NCBI GenBank assembly: GCA_949825045.1
Contig: OX463822.1
Coordinates: 35,156,703-35,220,702, forward strand
DNA length: 64,000 bases
From: Argyresthia goedartella
Lineage: Eukaryota; Arthropoda; Insecta; Lepidoptera; Argyresthiidae
Direction: 5' to 3'
Positions 9,865 to 21,172 of the stretch are shown here, in pieces (position 1 is the stretch's first letter; each line of letters begins with the position of its first letter). Below the pieces are notes generated by a model. The model searched no databases. It worked only from the letters and a program-made list of their open reading frames with translations, and had not been told where the DNA came from. A program made the position numbers and the translations under genes.

Positions 9865-10510
9865 GGTTACCGATTTAATTGTTCCTGGTCCTATGCTTCA
9901 CTGCCGAACTAAGCACAGCCAGAAACCAGCACTTTCCCGTCAGCGCTGGGCACAGAAATTAAAACTAAGTTGTAAAACCCAAGGCAACCACTAAACAATT
10001 AAATCATAAACAATATTTAATATGGTCGCCCTGTGGACACACACCTTATAAATATATACTCTAAATCAATTAGAGAATGCCACCATAAAACACAATACAA
10101 ATAATAAGTGGCTTCTTATGAACCACACTTCCTTTGAGGTCAGCAAATCAGCTTAATACCCCTTAAGTAGCCCGACCCTGCTGTGTAAACCGAAATAACA
10201 CTGTAGGACTACAGAACCCGACGTTCCACCGTAAGTAATACAATCTAGGCTTCGCAGAATGACCGTTCAATCCTTTATGCGCTGTTAACAGTAGTTTCCG
10301 ACTACAAATTTATAACAACTGTTAACTAAATTGGCACTTATACTTTCACTTACCGAAAATGAACTTTAATCGTGGTATACCGACCACAGACTCATTGCCG
10401 ACTTGAGCCAATCTGGGATATTCTTTTCTCCCAACTACAGTGTGACAAAGGCAGCCCTACAACCGTGAATCATGATTTCCCACTAGGAAACCGCGCTCCT
10501 GCTACCAAAA
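9865..10510 (-). other. BEL-1 leader with primer-binding site
   Basis: This is non-coding sequence between the 5' LTR and gag. Directly next to the LTR, read on the minus strand, is TTTTGGTAGCAGGAGCGCGG (about 10491-10510), whose TGGTAGC part is in the position and form of a tRNA primer-binding site. BEL-2 has the near-identical TTTTGGTAGCAGGCGCGG in the same place. Confidence 0.75.
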
Positions 10511-11118
10511 TGTTTAATTTCCCACGCCTACCGAACGGCGTGAGAATCCTGAGGCGGGTTGTGCCTTTGCCACGTGAGGGAAAAGAAGTGATGAAATTTG
10601 TTTATTACCTTTGTCTCCGTAGACAGGAGATCGAAGGCTCGATTCGAGACAGGAATTCGGGAAAGGGGGCACAGTTGGGATAGGATGGGATCGAACCCTT
10701 GCCGTTGCTGTCCGACGGCGTGGCCGGCGCGCTGCTGCCGACACGTGGAGTCGCCGCTACCGATACGACGAGTTGGAGACCGTACAACTTCAACCTTCAC
10801 CACGAATCACTTGACCGCTGACGCGAATCTAATTACAATCAATAGCCCGACGCTATGAGGTAGATTTACACTCTGACCAGGCCCGATGCCTGTATTATGG
10901 TAATTGATACACCGAAATACCAATCAATGTCAAGGGGCCCGAGCCGCCATGTTATCTCACCGATGAGACCAGAACAAGAAAAGATTAACCTCCAATTTTA
11001 CATCTCGCTCCGATACGAGTGACATCTGCGGTCCGATTCCGCTAGTGATGTCTCGATTACTCGCGATCGATTCGCGCAACAAAAAACCGGTGCGTTTCCG
11101 ACGCATAAATACTAAACA
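10511..11118 (-). repeat. BEL-1 5' LTR (608 bp)
   Basis: Pairs with 5089-5693. It ends at 11118 with the TG...CA boundary and is followed by the target duplication CTACC. The terminal stem (CACGCC 10523-10528, GGCGTG 10537-10542) is kept although the surrounding U5 bases differ from the other LTR. Confidence 0.9.
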
Positions 11119-11562
11119 CTACCGATGAGGAACCCCTTGATATATCTAGTAAAATCTGCTCCAAGCTGCAACAAAATCCTAAAGCCATAATAAAGGCATA
11201 CAGGAAGTCTGGGAAAAAAAACCGGGCCGCGGACGCCGGAAACGAAACCTCCCCCCCCCATAGTTGTTGCTATACAGGATGGATGCCGTGATAAGTGGCT
11301 CGAGGCTGCAAGGACGATCCAGCTCAACAGCACCGACCTAGGAAGAGAGGATACCTCCAAGATATATATTCGTGAAGCCCTGACTCCCAGCTCGGCCTTT
11401 CTTTTATGGAAAGCTAAAAAAGAACTGAAAGAGAGAGGCTTATGTAAGTTTGTTTGGATTAAAAATGGCCAAGTATTGGCAAAAAAGGAAGAAAAGGAAA
11501 AAACCAACATCATCAGGTCAATCAGCGACATAGAAAGGTTGAAATTTAACTTATCCAAGTAA
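11119..11562 (+). pseudogene. Jockey-1 ORF1, 3' half
   Basis: The frame resumes after the CTACC duplication and encodes the C-terminal domain found in Jockey-2 ORF1: a basic linker, then DLGREDTSKIYIREALTP, SSAFLLWKAKKELKERG, LCKFVWIKNGQVLAKK and SDIERLKFNLSK before the TAA at 11560-11562. Pattern and position fit the nucleic-acid-binding C-terminal domain of L1-type ORF1 proteins. A run of C (11253-11260) encodes a Pro tract. Confidence 0.75.
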
Positions 11563-11614
11563 GTCTATACCCTATTACCTTAACAATAACATGCCTTAGT
11601 TATTTACAACAAAA

Positions 11615-14390
11615 ATGGATGACACCATAGACAAATCGATTCAAGAACTAAGTCACAACTCATGGAATGATTTTACACAAGACATAAAAATACTACGAGG
11701 AGAAAACCAACTAACAATATTAAGCGTAAACATCAGATCTCTTATCAAAAAGTTTGCACAACTTGAACTGATACTGACAAGCAGCAGCAGCATCGTTCAT
11801 GTTGTGGTGATAACGGAGGCGAACATCACCGATACTACTAAATCGTTATTTCAACTGCAAGACTATGAAATGCACTCCGAATTACGCAATGCCAGAAAAG
11901 GAGGCGGCGTTTTAGTGTATGTGCATAAAAGTGTGTCATTTACAAGGTTCAAATCAAGTTCTCTTAGTTACGAGTGCATTTTTGGTGAAATTAAAACCTC
12001 TTTTAATTATAAAAGTGGATTATGTGCTATTTATAGACCTCCAGAGAGGAATAAAAATATTTTCCTTAAGGAAATCTCACGCTTGATCTCAAAATACCCT
12101 GTAAAGCAGAACCTTGTAATTCTAGGAGATATTAACATAGATCTTAAGGTAACAAACTCTCATGTACAACAATACCTAAACTTAATGTACGAATCAGGCT
12201 TTGAGTGTGGAATAAATCAGTACACACGTGTTGAAACAAAAGGTAATATAATCACAAAGTCGTGTATAGACCATATTTTCTTACGCGATGTAAACCTCAA
12301 TAACACTAAGACATCCGTTATACAAAATCAACTGGCTGATCACTACATAACCGGTCTATCTATCGCTTATAATAATCACCGCACACAAACACAAAATAAT
12401 CATAAATTAATAACTCAATTGGACAATGAAAAAATACAAACTGAATTTTCCAAAATAGACTGGAATGCGGGCTTAACCCATGTAAACCCAAACGATATTT
12501 TGAACTTCATTATAGAAAAATTTACAGATGTGTATAATAATTGCAAAAATTTAGTTAAAGTTAAGATAGGCAAAAGACATCAGTGTATATGGATGACTAA
12601 TAAAATAACATCTATGTGTGCTCAAAGGCAAAAACTCTTTCAAATATGGAAGGAGGATGAAAGTAACTTAAAAAATAGACTATTATATAATATTTACAGA
12701 AATAGGACAAACAAATATATAAACAACGTTAAAAACAACTACTATAAGAAAGAAATAAGTAAAAATTTAAAAAACCCAAAAAAAAAACAATGGGAAATTA
12801 TAAACAAATTAAGCGGCAAAACAATTAAATCCATCGATGAAATAATAATTAATTCATTTAATAATACAGATACATCAATTTTGGTTAACAATTTTGCTAT
12901 AGAATTCCAAAACAATGTTAAAAAAATCTGCTCGTACTGTGATAAACCATTATTAAACGTCGATACTTACTCTAAGCAACCAGATATAACTATGAGGTTA
13001 AAAAAAGCGAATAAGGATATTATCTTCTCCATAATAAAGCATATGAACGATAAAAAAGTCCCGGGATCGACGGAATTAGAAGGAAAGATTTAAAGTTTAT
13101 AAATTCACAAATAACACCCTTAATAACACATCTGATCAACTCTTGTATTGCATCGTCCTTATTTCCTGACAAACTAAAAGTAGGTTGCATACGACCTGTA
13201 TACAAAAAAGGGCCTAAAAACGAAATTAATAACTACAGACCGATAACAATATTACCCTGCATAGATAAAATAATTGAGAGATACTTAGGCAATGAATTAA
13301 CTAAATTTATTACAAAAAACCAAATTATTAACAACAAACAATTCGGCTTCCAAAAACAGAAAAATACGTCACAACTTCTTTCTCAATTTACCAATGAAAT
13401 CAACAAACATATGAATAATCGACTTCATGTGCTTGCTGTTTTCATTGATTTCAGCAAAGCCTTTGAAACTCTAAATTATACCACACTTTTTTCAAAACTA
13501 CAACAAAACGGCATACAGGGACCCTTCCTAGAATTGTTAAAAAACTATCATACAAACAGGTTCACCGCGGTAAACATAAACGGGGCTTTCAGCCAGAGGA
13601 TCCTCACCGAAGAGGGCGTGGCCCAAGGGTCAATAACCGGACCAACAGAATATCTTCTATATGTCAACGACATGTGTAACATATTTACTGAAGCTTCGGT
13701 TTATCAATTTGCCGACGACACCTGTCTAATTACTGCACACAAAGATATTTCAATAGCTCAGACACAACTCCAACACAACTACAACCAGTCATGCAAATGG
13801 GCACATGACGTAGGTCTAATCATTAACGCAAAAAAAACAAAATTATTACACATCCACTCACCATACTTGCACACAATGGCCACGCCTTCTATTACATCTC
13901 ACTCACACCAATGCTTTCATTCGGATATCAACAGACCTATAGTTTGTAACTGTACTAAATTGGAACTGGTTAGGCAACATACCTACTTAGGCCTAATCAT
14001 AGATAATAATTTTAATTGGAAACCTCATATCGAACATATATGTAAGAAACTTAGGGCAATATTGTCTCGGTTGCAAATCCTAAAATTTAAAGTACCATTC
14101 AACATATTGAGAATGTTGTACCTATCACTTGCAGACTCCATTATAAATTATTGCTTAAGTAGTTATGGCCGCACATTCAAAACTAACATAAATGAAATTT
14201 ACGATTTGCAACACAGACTTTTAAAGACCATAGTACCTCTAAAGATAAAACAAAAATTCAACCAGAACGAACCAGGTTTGTTTCACTATTGTAATAAACT
14301 AACTGTATACGATAAACTGGAATCGTCCATTCTGTGTGAGGAATATGGTCGGGCTCACTGTCCAAGCATGAAAGTGAAAATACCCCTCAC
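11615..14390 (+). pseudogene. Jockey-1 ORF2: endonuclease and reverse transcriptase
   Basis: Begins MDDTIDKSIQELSHNSW 52 bases after ORF1. The APE-type endonuclease shows SVNIRSL, VITEANI, YRPPERN, GDINIDL and a late LADHYITG. A frameshift near 13065-13090 interrupts the start of the RT; the frame resumes with NYRPITILP, QFGFQKQK, VFIDFSKAFE, AQGSITGP and the catalytic YQFADDT. The last 85 or so residues found in Jockey-2 are missing, because a family B fragment joins at about 14390. The enzyme would nick target DNA and prime reverse transcription there. Confidence 0.85.
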
Positions 14391-16171
14391 GTCAATTGAT
14401 AGATCTGTCAAAGTGCTTGGGAGTTTATTGTAAAATCTTACACAATTACCCTTGAACGAGTTTTTTATTTTATGGAGCCAAGTAGTGGGCACTGCAAGTT
14501 TGTCCTTGTTTCTAGTATTAAAGTTATGTATATCACAGTTTCTTCGAAAGTTAACAATGTTCTTATGGACATACATAATATTCTCGTAAATATATTGACT
14601 ATGGACTGTCAATATATTTACTTCTTTAAACTTATTTCTAAGAGAATCTCTATTATTCATTTTATAAATCGCACGAACAGCCCGCTTCTGCAGCACAAAA
14701 ATAGTATTTATGTCAGCAGCACTGCCCCAGAGCAGAATACCGTAGGACATAATGCTATGAAAATAACTAAAATAAACTAATCTGGCTGTTTTTAAATCTG
14801 TCAAGTGACGGATTTTCCTGCATGCAAAAGCTGCAGAGCTCAGTCTATTCGATAGCTTATCAATATGTGGACCCCATTGGAGTTTGGAATCCAACGTTAT
14901 ACCTAGAAACACTGTGCTGGTTACCAATTCCAATTCCTCATTTTTAATTGTTATACATGTCTGATTATTTTTAACGTTAGTAGTAAGAAACTTAACACAT
15001 TTAGTCTTTTTCTCATTTAATAGCAAATTATTAATATTAAACCAATTTACCACTCTTGATATGGTATTGTTCACGTGATCATCATTAGCGTGTTGGTTTC
15101 GCTTTGTTTTAAAAATAAGTGAGGTGTCATCAGCAAACAGTACCATATCATGACAGTCCCTTCCTAGATAGGGTAAGTCGTTTATATAGATGAGGAATAG
15201 GAAGGGTCCCAATATTGAGCCCTGTGGCACGCCCAGAGAAACCAATGATCCTGGTGATCGTTCTCCGTTTACGTCTACCCTTTGTATTCTTCCGTTCAGA
15301 TAAGATTTTAACAAATTCAATGACGTGTCTCTTACTCCATAATGATGTAATTTCCTGATCAATGTTTCATGACAAACGCAATCAAAAGCCTTAGATAAGT
15401 CACAAAAAATGCCTAGGGCATCTTGTGACTCTTCCCAGGCATCAAAAATACTGTCAATGAACTGAATTCCGGCATCTGTTGTTGAACGACCGCGAGTGAA
15501 TCCAAACTGTTTGTTATGCATTAGCTTATTTGATTCAAAATGATGTAATAGCTGTGATAAGATTAATTTCTCAAAAATTTTACTAAAAGTTGGTAGTATT
15601 GATATAGGTCTGAAATTGGTGGGGTCTTGAGTACTACCTGCTTTGAAGAGGGGAATTATCTTACTTTGTTTCATTAAATCAGGAAATTCACCGCAGTCTT
15701 TACAATTGTTGAAAATGACCGCTAGGTCAGGTGCAATTAATTCGATCAGGGATTTAACGACGTGAACAGAGAGTCCCCAAAGATCATTCGTTTTCGTAAC
15801 ATTTATCAATTTAAATGCCTTTACGACATCTGAACTTGTGACGTGCTTAAAATTCAAGTATGAAGCACACTCTGAGACATTATCTTTTAATATTGCAACA
15901 GCAGACAAAGGTGACGAATTTAAATACGTAGTCGTGGAAGCCGGTGCATTAGTAAAAAACGATTCAAATTCAGTTGCAACTTCTAAGCTAGAACTCGTAA
16001 GCTGTCCATTGATTTTTAGTTCGTAATCGTGACTCGCTTTTTTACTACGACCGGCTTCCTCATTAATTATTTTCCAAGTCGTTTTTATAACATCGGAACT
16101 ATTCTTAATTTTACTACTCAGAAAATTACGTTTAGCTGTATGACAGTCTAATTTAAATTGTTTGGAGAACT
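14391..16171 (-). pseudogene. CR1-like family B ORF2 fragment (minus copy)
   Basis: Nearly identical to the reverse complement of part of the family B copy at 17.3-21.2 kb. It covers the endonuclease-RT linker and the RT: NFRPISILPTFSKIFE, FCDLSKAFD, VPQGSILGPFLFLIYIND and FADDTSLIF. The frame is open for 517 codons, so this segment is less decayed than the plus copy. Both ends are cut: no 3' UTR toward Jockey-1, and the 5' side stops at a BEL LTR fragment at 16172. Confidence 0.85.
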
Positions 16172-16332
16172 AGTACGTTTTTTCTCCCGACGAGAAAAGA
16201 TAACCTCCAATTTTTCATCTCGTTGGTACGAGTGACAGCTGCGGTTCCGTTTCCGCTAGTGATGTCCCGATTACTCGCGGTCGATCCGCGCAACAAAAAA
16301 CCGGTGCGATCCGAAGCATAAATATTAAACAG
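16172..16332 (-). mobile_element. BEL LTR fragment, third BEL copy
   Basis: Read on the minus strand it starts TGTTTAATATTTATGCTTCGG, an LTR start like that of BEL-2, and continues CACCGGTTTTTTGTTGCGCG like BEL-1. About 160 bp remain, then family B sequence begins. The LTR start joins LINE J3 directly. It is probably the remnant of a BEL insertion into J3 whose remainder was lost. Confidence 0.8.
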
Positions 16333-17311
16333 TGGGTAAGCGAATAAATGGGGAGTTTTGAGCGTAGTTTGTTGTGAATTTGGGCACGTACAAAAGTGGT
16401 GTACGACGGGTTCGTTTGTTGGGTATATTGAACCCCACATGTTTGAGTAAGTCACCGCAGTCAAATTTACAATTTAATAGGTCGAACAAAAACATCATAT
16501 CGATGAGATCGCGCCTGTCCTCTAATGACATTACCTTGTGACGTAAGCAAGATTCAGCAAAGTCGTTAGATAGAAACCTAGCTTTATAGTTGAGGTGCTT
16601 CACGAACAGACACTGGATACGCTCTATTTGGGTGCGATGTTGGGCGTAGAGTGGTCGCCAGACAACGGCACCAAACTCTAAAACACTTCTGACATACGCA
16701 TAATAAAGAGCTTTGAAGCAGTGTACGTCCTTGAATGGGAGACTACTCCGAATAACAAAACCCAATGACTTGAATGCCTTGCTGGTGATATGTTCGACAT
16801 GTTCATTAAACGTAAGTTTATGGTCAAGCATTATTCCCAAATCACGTACTATATTCGTTCTTGGTATAGCTTCCTTACTAATCATATAGTTATATTATAT
16901 TGTAGTATGTTTTCGTGAAAACGAAATCACCTGGCATTTACTTGTATTTACACTGATTCGATTTTGAGAATAGTATTTTGAAAGATTGTCGAGATCAGAT
17001 TGAAGTAAGTGGCAGTCATCTATGTTTTCTATTCGTCTAAATATCTTCTTGTCGTCGGCGTATAATAAATAATCAGAATTTTTGAAACATTGAGGTATGT
17101 TGAAGAGGTAAATATTATAAAATAAGGGTCCTAAATGCGATCCTTGAGGAACGGCAGATGTCACTGTTATATAATTTGATCGATATCCCCCTAGTACCAC
17201 CACCTGACACCTATTCTTTATGTAAGATTCAACCCACCTAAGTAGGTTCCCGTTTATACCCAATATACGCAGCTTAGTTAGTAAGTTATCGTGGTCTACT
17301 CGATCGAATGC
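16333..17311 (-). pseudogene. LINE J3, RT core and C-terminus
   Basis: From the target duplication GAATGC (17306-17311) the frame gives DRVDHDNLLTKLRILG, VPQGSHLGPLFYNIY and the catalytic LLYADDKKIF, then after a break near 16890 DLGIMLDHKLTF, SVLEFGAVVW and RDLIDMMFLFDLL. It continues the J3 piece that ends at 21173. The 3' end is lost at the BEL LTR fragment. Of Jockey/R1-like type by general RT pattern; clade not resolved. Confidence 0.8.
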
Positions 17312-17882
17312 TGCAACCAATTGACACAAAATGAAAATGTATATAGATATAATATGAATATAACTATGTACAATTTATGTGCCGACTGCCGACCCGAATG
17401 GCCGAGTCGGCAGTGACCCTGCCTACGAAGCCAAGGGTCCCGGGTTCGAGTCCCGGTGGGGGCAAATATTTGTTTGATGAAAATGGATGTTTGTAACCTA
17501 GTCATGGTTTTTTATCTATCTAAGTATAATATATATCTATATAAGTATGTGTATCGTTGTCTAGTACCCAAGATACAGGGAATCCTAGTTTGGGGCTAGA
17601 TCAACGTGTGTAAATTGTGTCCAAGGTATTATTATTATATATATATTATGTACATATAACAATAAGTTTGATATTATTGACACTAACAATTATGTTAGTA
17701 ATTATTTTACTATGACTAAAGGTACATTTTACCTTTCAAATTATTGTAAACGACAAATAGCTATGTCACTATTATATTTATATGACATTACAGCCAAAAA
17801 TTTGGCTTCTAACTCTGCTTTTACTGAGCAGCCTAATATGAATCTGGTATCAGACCAGAATAACAGGATGCATTTAAATTAG
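17312..17882 (+). pseudogene. Family B ORF1 C-terminus, split by a SINE
   Basis: Codons before the SINE read CNQLTQNENVYRYNMNITMY; after it FDIIDTNNYVSNYFTMTKG, FYLSNYCKRQIA and the stop at 17880-17882. Family A copy C and family C copy 2 have matching C-termini (SVHRMNIHLFNLT, TLTRDTLYLSNKYRKL; MDTNNF, YLPSYYKRQVA). This is the last part of the SGNH-hydrolase-like domain seen more fully in copy C. Confidence 0.7.
17381..17645 (+). mobile_element. tRNA-derived SINE
   Basis: About 265 bp, with RNA polymerase III promoter boxes: A box TGGCCGAGTCGG (17399-17410) and B box GGTTCGAGTCC (17443-17453). A unique body and an AT-rich tail ending in ATT/AT repeats follow. Flanks TTATGT (17375-17380 and 17646-17651) fit a short target duplication, and dropping the insert restores a plausible ORF1 frame of the host LINE. 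Its mobilising LINE partner cannot be told from the tail alone. Confidence 0.8.
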
Positions 17883-17920
17883 TTCATAAGACAACAGAGG
17901 ACCCAGGCTCTGGCAACATA

Positions 17921-20797
17921 TGTTCTAGTATATTAGAAAACCCTAAGAATAAGGGAAGCTCACATGCTAAGTATATAAGCCTGGTTCATCAGAATATTCA
18001 ATGTATTAGAGGCAAAGATCTACAAATAGAGTTATTTTTAAATTGTAATAAAATTGACATTTTGTGCATAACAGAGCACTGGTTAACTATTAATGAAATT
18101 ATGTTTAGCTTTAAAGATCACCAGGTTGGTAGTTCGTTCACCAGACTTAATTCAATACATGGTGGGGCATTAATCATACTAAACAATCATATGAAATTCA
18201 AGGAACGTAAGGACATTGTTTCCTTATCTGTTGAACGAACTATAGAACTTGCAGCTGTGGAATTAGAACAGTTCATCGTTATATGTGTCTATAGGCCACC
18301 CTTGAGCGACTTTGGAATGTTCGAGAAAATAATGGAATCCGTCCTAACTATTTCATCACACAGTACGAAACGATTAATTATATGTGGTGACTTTAATGTT
18401 AATCTGTTAGAAAGAACTACTCTCAGCGTTAGATTGATAAATCTTTTCTCATCATTTAGGCTTAGCCATTTATTTATGGAGCCAACAAGAGTGACTGCTA
18501 CTAGTGCTACATGCATTGACAAAATTTTTACTGATGTTATTCCAATCAGTAAAAGTCTTATCAGTGAATTGGATTCAGATCATTTAGGTCAATTATTTCA
18601 ATTTGATTCTATTAGAGAACCTGTCATTAAAAAGAAAATTTCGTTTGTGCCAATAACTGCTGACCGGTTAGAAAGAATGAGATACTCTTTAGCCCAGGAA
18701 CTACCGTTTTTGGCTGCTGAACAGTCTCCTAATATAATGTATAACTTATTCTTTGAAACCTTTATGAAACAGTACAGCGCGATATTCACTTCAAAATCGG
18801 TTGTGGTTAGTGGTTCAAACGACTTTAGTACGTGGGCTACTGCAGAGTTGCATAAACGCAGGCAAGCATTGTATGCATTGTATGAGGAACGACGGTTCAA
18901 CATGAGTGACGAATTTAAAGAACAAGTCAAACAGTTCTCCAAACAATTTAAATTAGACTGTCATACAGCTAAACGTAATTTTCTGAGTAGTAAAATTAAG
19001 AATAGTTCCGATGTTATAAAAACGACTTGGAAAATAATTAATGAGGAGGCCGGTCGTAGTAAAAAAGCGAGTCACGATTACGAACTAAAAATCAATGGAC
19101 AGCTTACGAGTTCTAGCTTAGAAGTTGCAACTGAATTTGAATCGTTTTTTACTAATGCACCGGCTTCCACGACTAAGTATTTAAATTCATCACCTTTGTC
19201 TGCTGTTGCAATATTAAAATATAATGTCTCAGAGTGTGCTTCATACTTGAATTTTAAGCACGTCACAAGTTCAGATGTCGTAAAGGCATTTAAATTGATA
19301 AATGTTAAGAAAACGAATGATCTTTGGGGACTCTCTGTTCACGTCGTTAAATCCCTGATCGAATTAATTGCACCTGACCTAGCGGTCATTTTCAACAATT
19401 GTATAGACTGCGGTGAATTTCCTGATTTAATAAAACAAAGTAAGATAATTCCCCTCTTCAAAGCAGGTAGTACTCAAGACCCCACCAATTTCAGACCTAT
19501 ATCAATACTACCAACTTTTAGTAAAATTTTTGAGAAATTAATCTTATCACAGCTATTACATCATTTTGAATCAAGTAAGCTAATGCATAACAAACAGTTT
19601 GGATTCACTCGCGGTCGTTCAACAACAGATGCCGGAATTCAGTTCATTGAAAGTATTTTTGATGCCTGGGAAGAGTCACAAGATGCCCTAGGCATTTTTT
19701 TGTGACTTATCTAAGGCTTTTGATTGCGTTTGTCATGAAACATTGATCAGGAAATTACATCAGTTAGAGACACGTCATTGAATTTGTTAAAATCTTATTT
19801 GAACGGAAGAATACAAAGGGTAGACGTAAACGGAGAACGATCACCAGGATCATTGGTTTCTTTGGGCGTGCCACAGGGCTCAATATTGGGACCCTTCCTA
19901 TTCCTCATCTATATAAACGACTTACCCTATCTAGGAAGGGACTGTCATGATATGGTACTGTTTGCTGATGACACCTCACTTATTTTTAAAACAAAGCGAA
20001 ACCAACACGCTAATGATGATCACGTGAACAATACCATATCAAGAGTGGTAAATTGGTTTAATGTTAATAATTTGCTATTAAATGAGAAAAAGACTAAATG
20101 TGTTAAGTTTCTTACTACTAACGTTAAAAATAATCAGACATGTATAACAATTAAAAATGAGGAATTGGAATTGGTAACCAGCACAGTGTTTCTAGGTATT
20201 ACGTTGGAATCCAAACTCCAATGGGGTCCACATATTGATAAGCTATCGAACAGACTGAGCTCTGCAGCTTTTGCATGCAGGAAAATCCGTCACTTGACAG
20301 ATTTAAAAACAGCCAGATTAGTTTATTTTAGTTATTTTCATAGTATTATGTCCTACGGTATTCTGCTCTGGGGCAGTGCTGCTGACATAAATACTATTTT
20401 TGTGCTGCAGAAGCGGGCTGTTCGTGCGATTTATAAAATGAATAATAGAGATTCTCTCAGAAATAAGTTTAAAGAAGTAAATATATTGACAGTCCATAGT
20501 CAATATATTTACGAGAATATTATGTATGTCCATAAGAACATTGTTAACTTTCGAAGAAACTGTGATATACATAACTTTAATACTAGAAACAAGGACAAAC
20601 TTGCAGTGCCCACTACTCGGCTCCATAAAATAAAAAACTCGTTCAAGGGTAATTGTGTAAGATTTTACAATAAACTCCCAAGCACTTTGACAGATCTATC
20701 AATTAATAAGTTCAAGAAATACATCAAGCAAAGGCTTATTTCTAAAGCTTACTACAGTATTAAAGAGTACATAGACGATAAAAATGCTTGGGACTGA
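17921..20797 (+). pseudogene. Family B ORF2: endonuclease and reverse transcriptase
   Basis: The endonuclease starts near SLVHQNIQCIRGKDLQ with ITEHWL, VICVYRPP, ICGDFNVNLLE, FMEPTRVT and LDSDHLG. The RT has NFRPISILPTFSKIFEKL, QFGFTRGRSTTDAG, VPQGSILGPFLFLIYIND and FADDTSLIF. Compared with the minus copy at 14.4-16.2 kb, one extra T near 19695-19702 breaks the frame, and 7 bases are lost near 19765. No ATG opens the frame upstream. Otherwise well preserved, so the two copies are recent relatives. Confidence 0.85.
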
Positions 20798-21172
20798 ATT
20801 GTTCTAATTAATTGTGAGCATCCTCACTGCCAGAGTTTCTTTTACTGGACACTTGGAGGCCTTTTACACCTCCAAAGATTAATTTAATTATACAACTCTT
20901 GACTGTGGGGACCATTTACATCTCCTATCATCATTGTATTATTCACTAAAGAGACTATACATCTCTGTTATTTATATTTTAATTATTTTATTATGACATT
21001 TGAGACTTTTTACATCTCTCAGAAACAATAATTAAGTACTTTTTTTCTGATAATATGATACAAATAATAATACCAAATGTTCTGTAAAAAATGAAATGAA
21101 ATGACATGTGAAAGTGCCCTTGTGGCCTATTTACAGAATAAACGTTTTGAGTTTGAGTTTGAGTTTGAATGC

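Larger units (their letters stand above)
5089..11118 (-). mobile_element. BEL/Pao LTR retrotransposon BEL-1, deleted for RT and RNase H
   Basis: Two LTRs with TG...CA ends (5089-5693 and 10511-11118) bracket gag, a protease remnant and integrase. The 5-bp target duplication CTACC lies at 5084-5088 and 11119-11123. The internal region is only about 4.8 kb because sequence passes directly from the post-protease spacer to the pre-integrase region, with no RT or RNase H between them. The same junction occurs in BEL-2. Apart from the ends, the LTRs are almost identical, so insertion looks fairly recent. It sits inside ORF1 of Jockey-1, in opposite orientation. Confidence 0.9.
4690..14390 (+). mobile_element. 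Jockey-like LINE, copy 1 (Jockey-1), split by BEL-1
   Basis: The pieces 4690-5088 and 11119-14390 together give the ORF1 and ORF2 order of Jockey-2 at 57.3-61.6 kb, with clear protein similarity throughout. BEL-1 interrupts ORF1 with a 5-bp target duplication. The 5' end, including the zinc-finger part of ORF1, is missing or unrecognisable. The 3' end is lost where a minus-strand family B fragment begins at about 14391. The copy carries an ORF1 stop and an ORF2 frameshift, so it is inactive. Confidence 0.8.
17312..21166 (+). mobile_element. CR1-like LINE family B, plus copy, inserted in J3
   Basis: The copy is 5'-truncated within ORF1 and keeps ORF2, the 3' UTR and a terminal short tandem repeat (TTTGAG units, 21147-21166). 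The 6-bp target duplication GAATGC lies at 17306-17311 and 21167-21172, and removing the insert restores the J3 frame (EKAFDRV). A SINE sits inside its ORF1. Short tandem repeats in place of poly(A) at the 3' end are typical of the CR1/L2 group. Confidence 0.85.

Noticed and set aside
9448..9912. Open frame of 154 codons on the plus strand
   Set aside because: It is antisense to BEL-1 gag; the mirror frame in BEL-2 exists too, but the minus/plus gag frame carries the recognisable motifs.
17391..17460. Functional tRNA gene
   Set aside because: A and B boxes are present, but the acceptor stem does not close and the sequence continues into a SINE body with target duplications.
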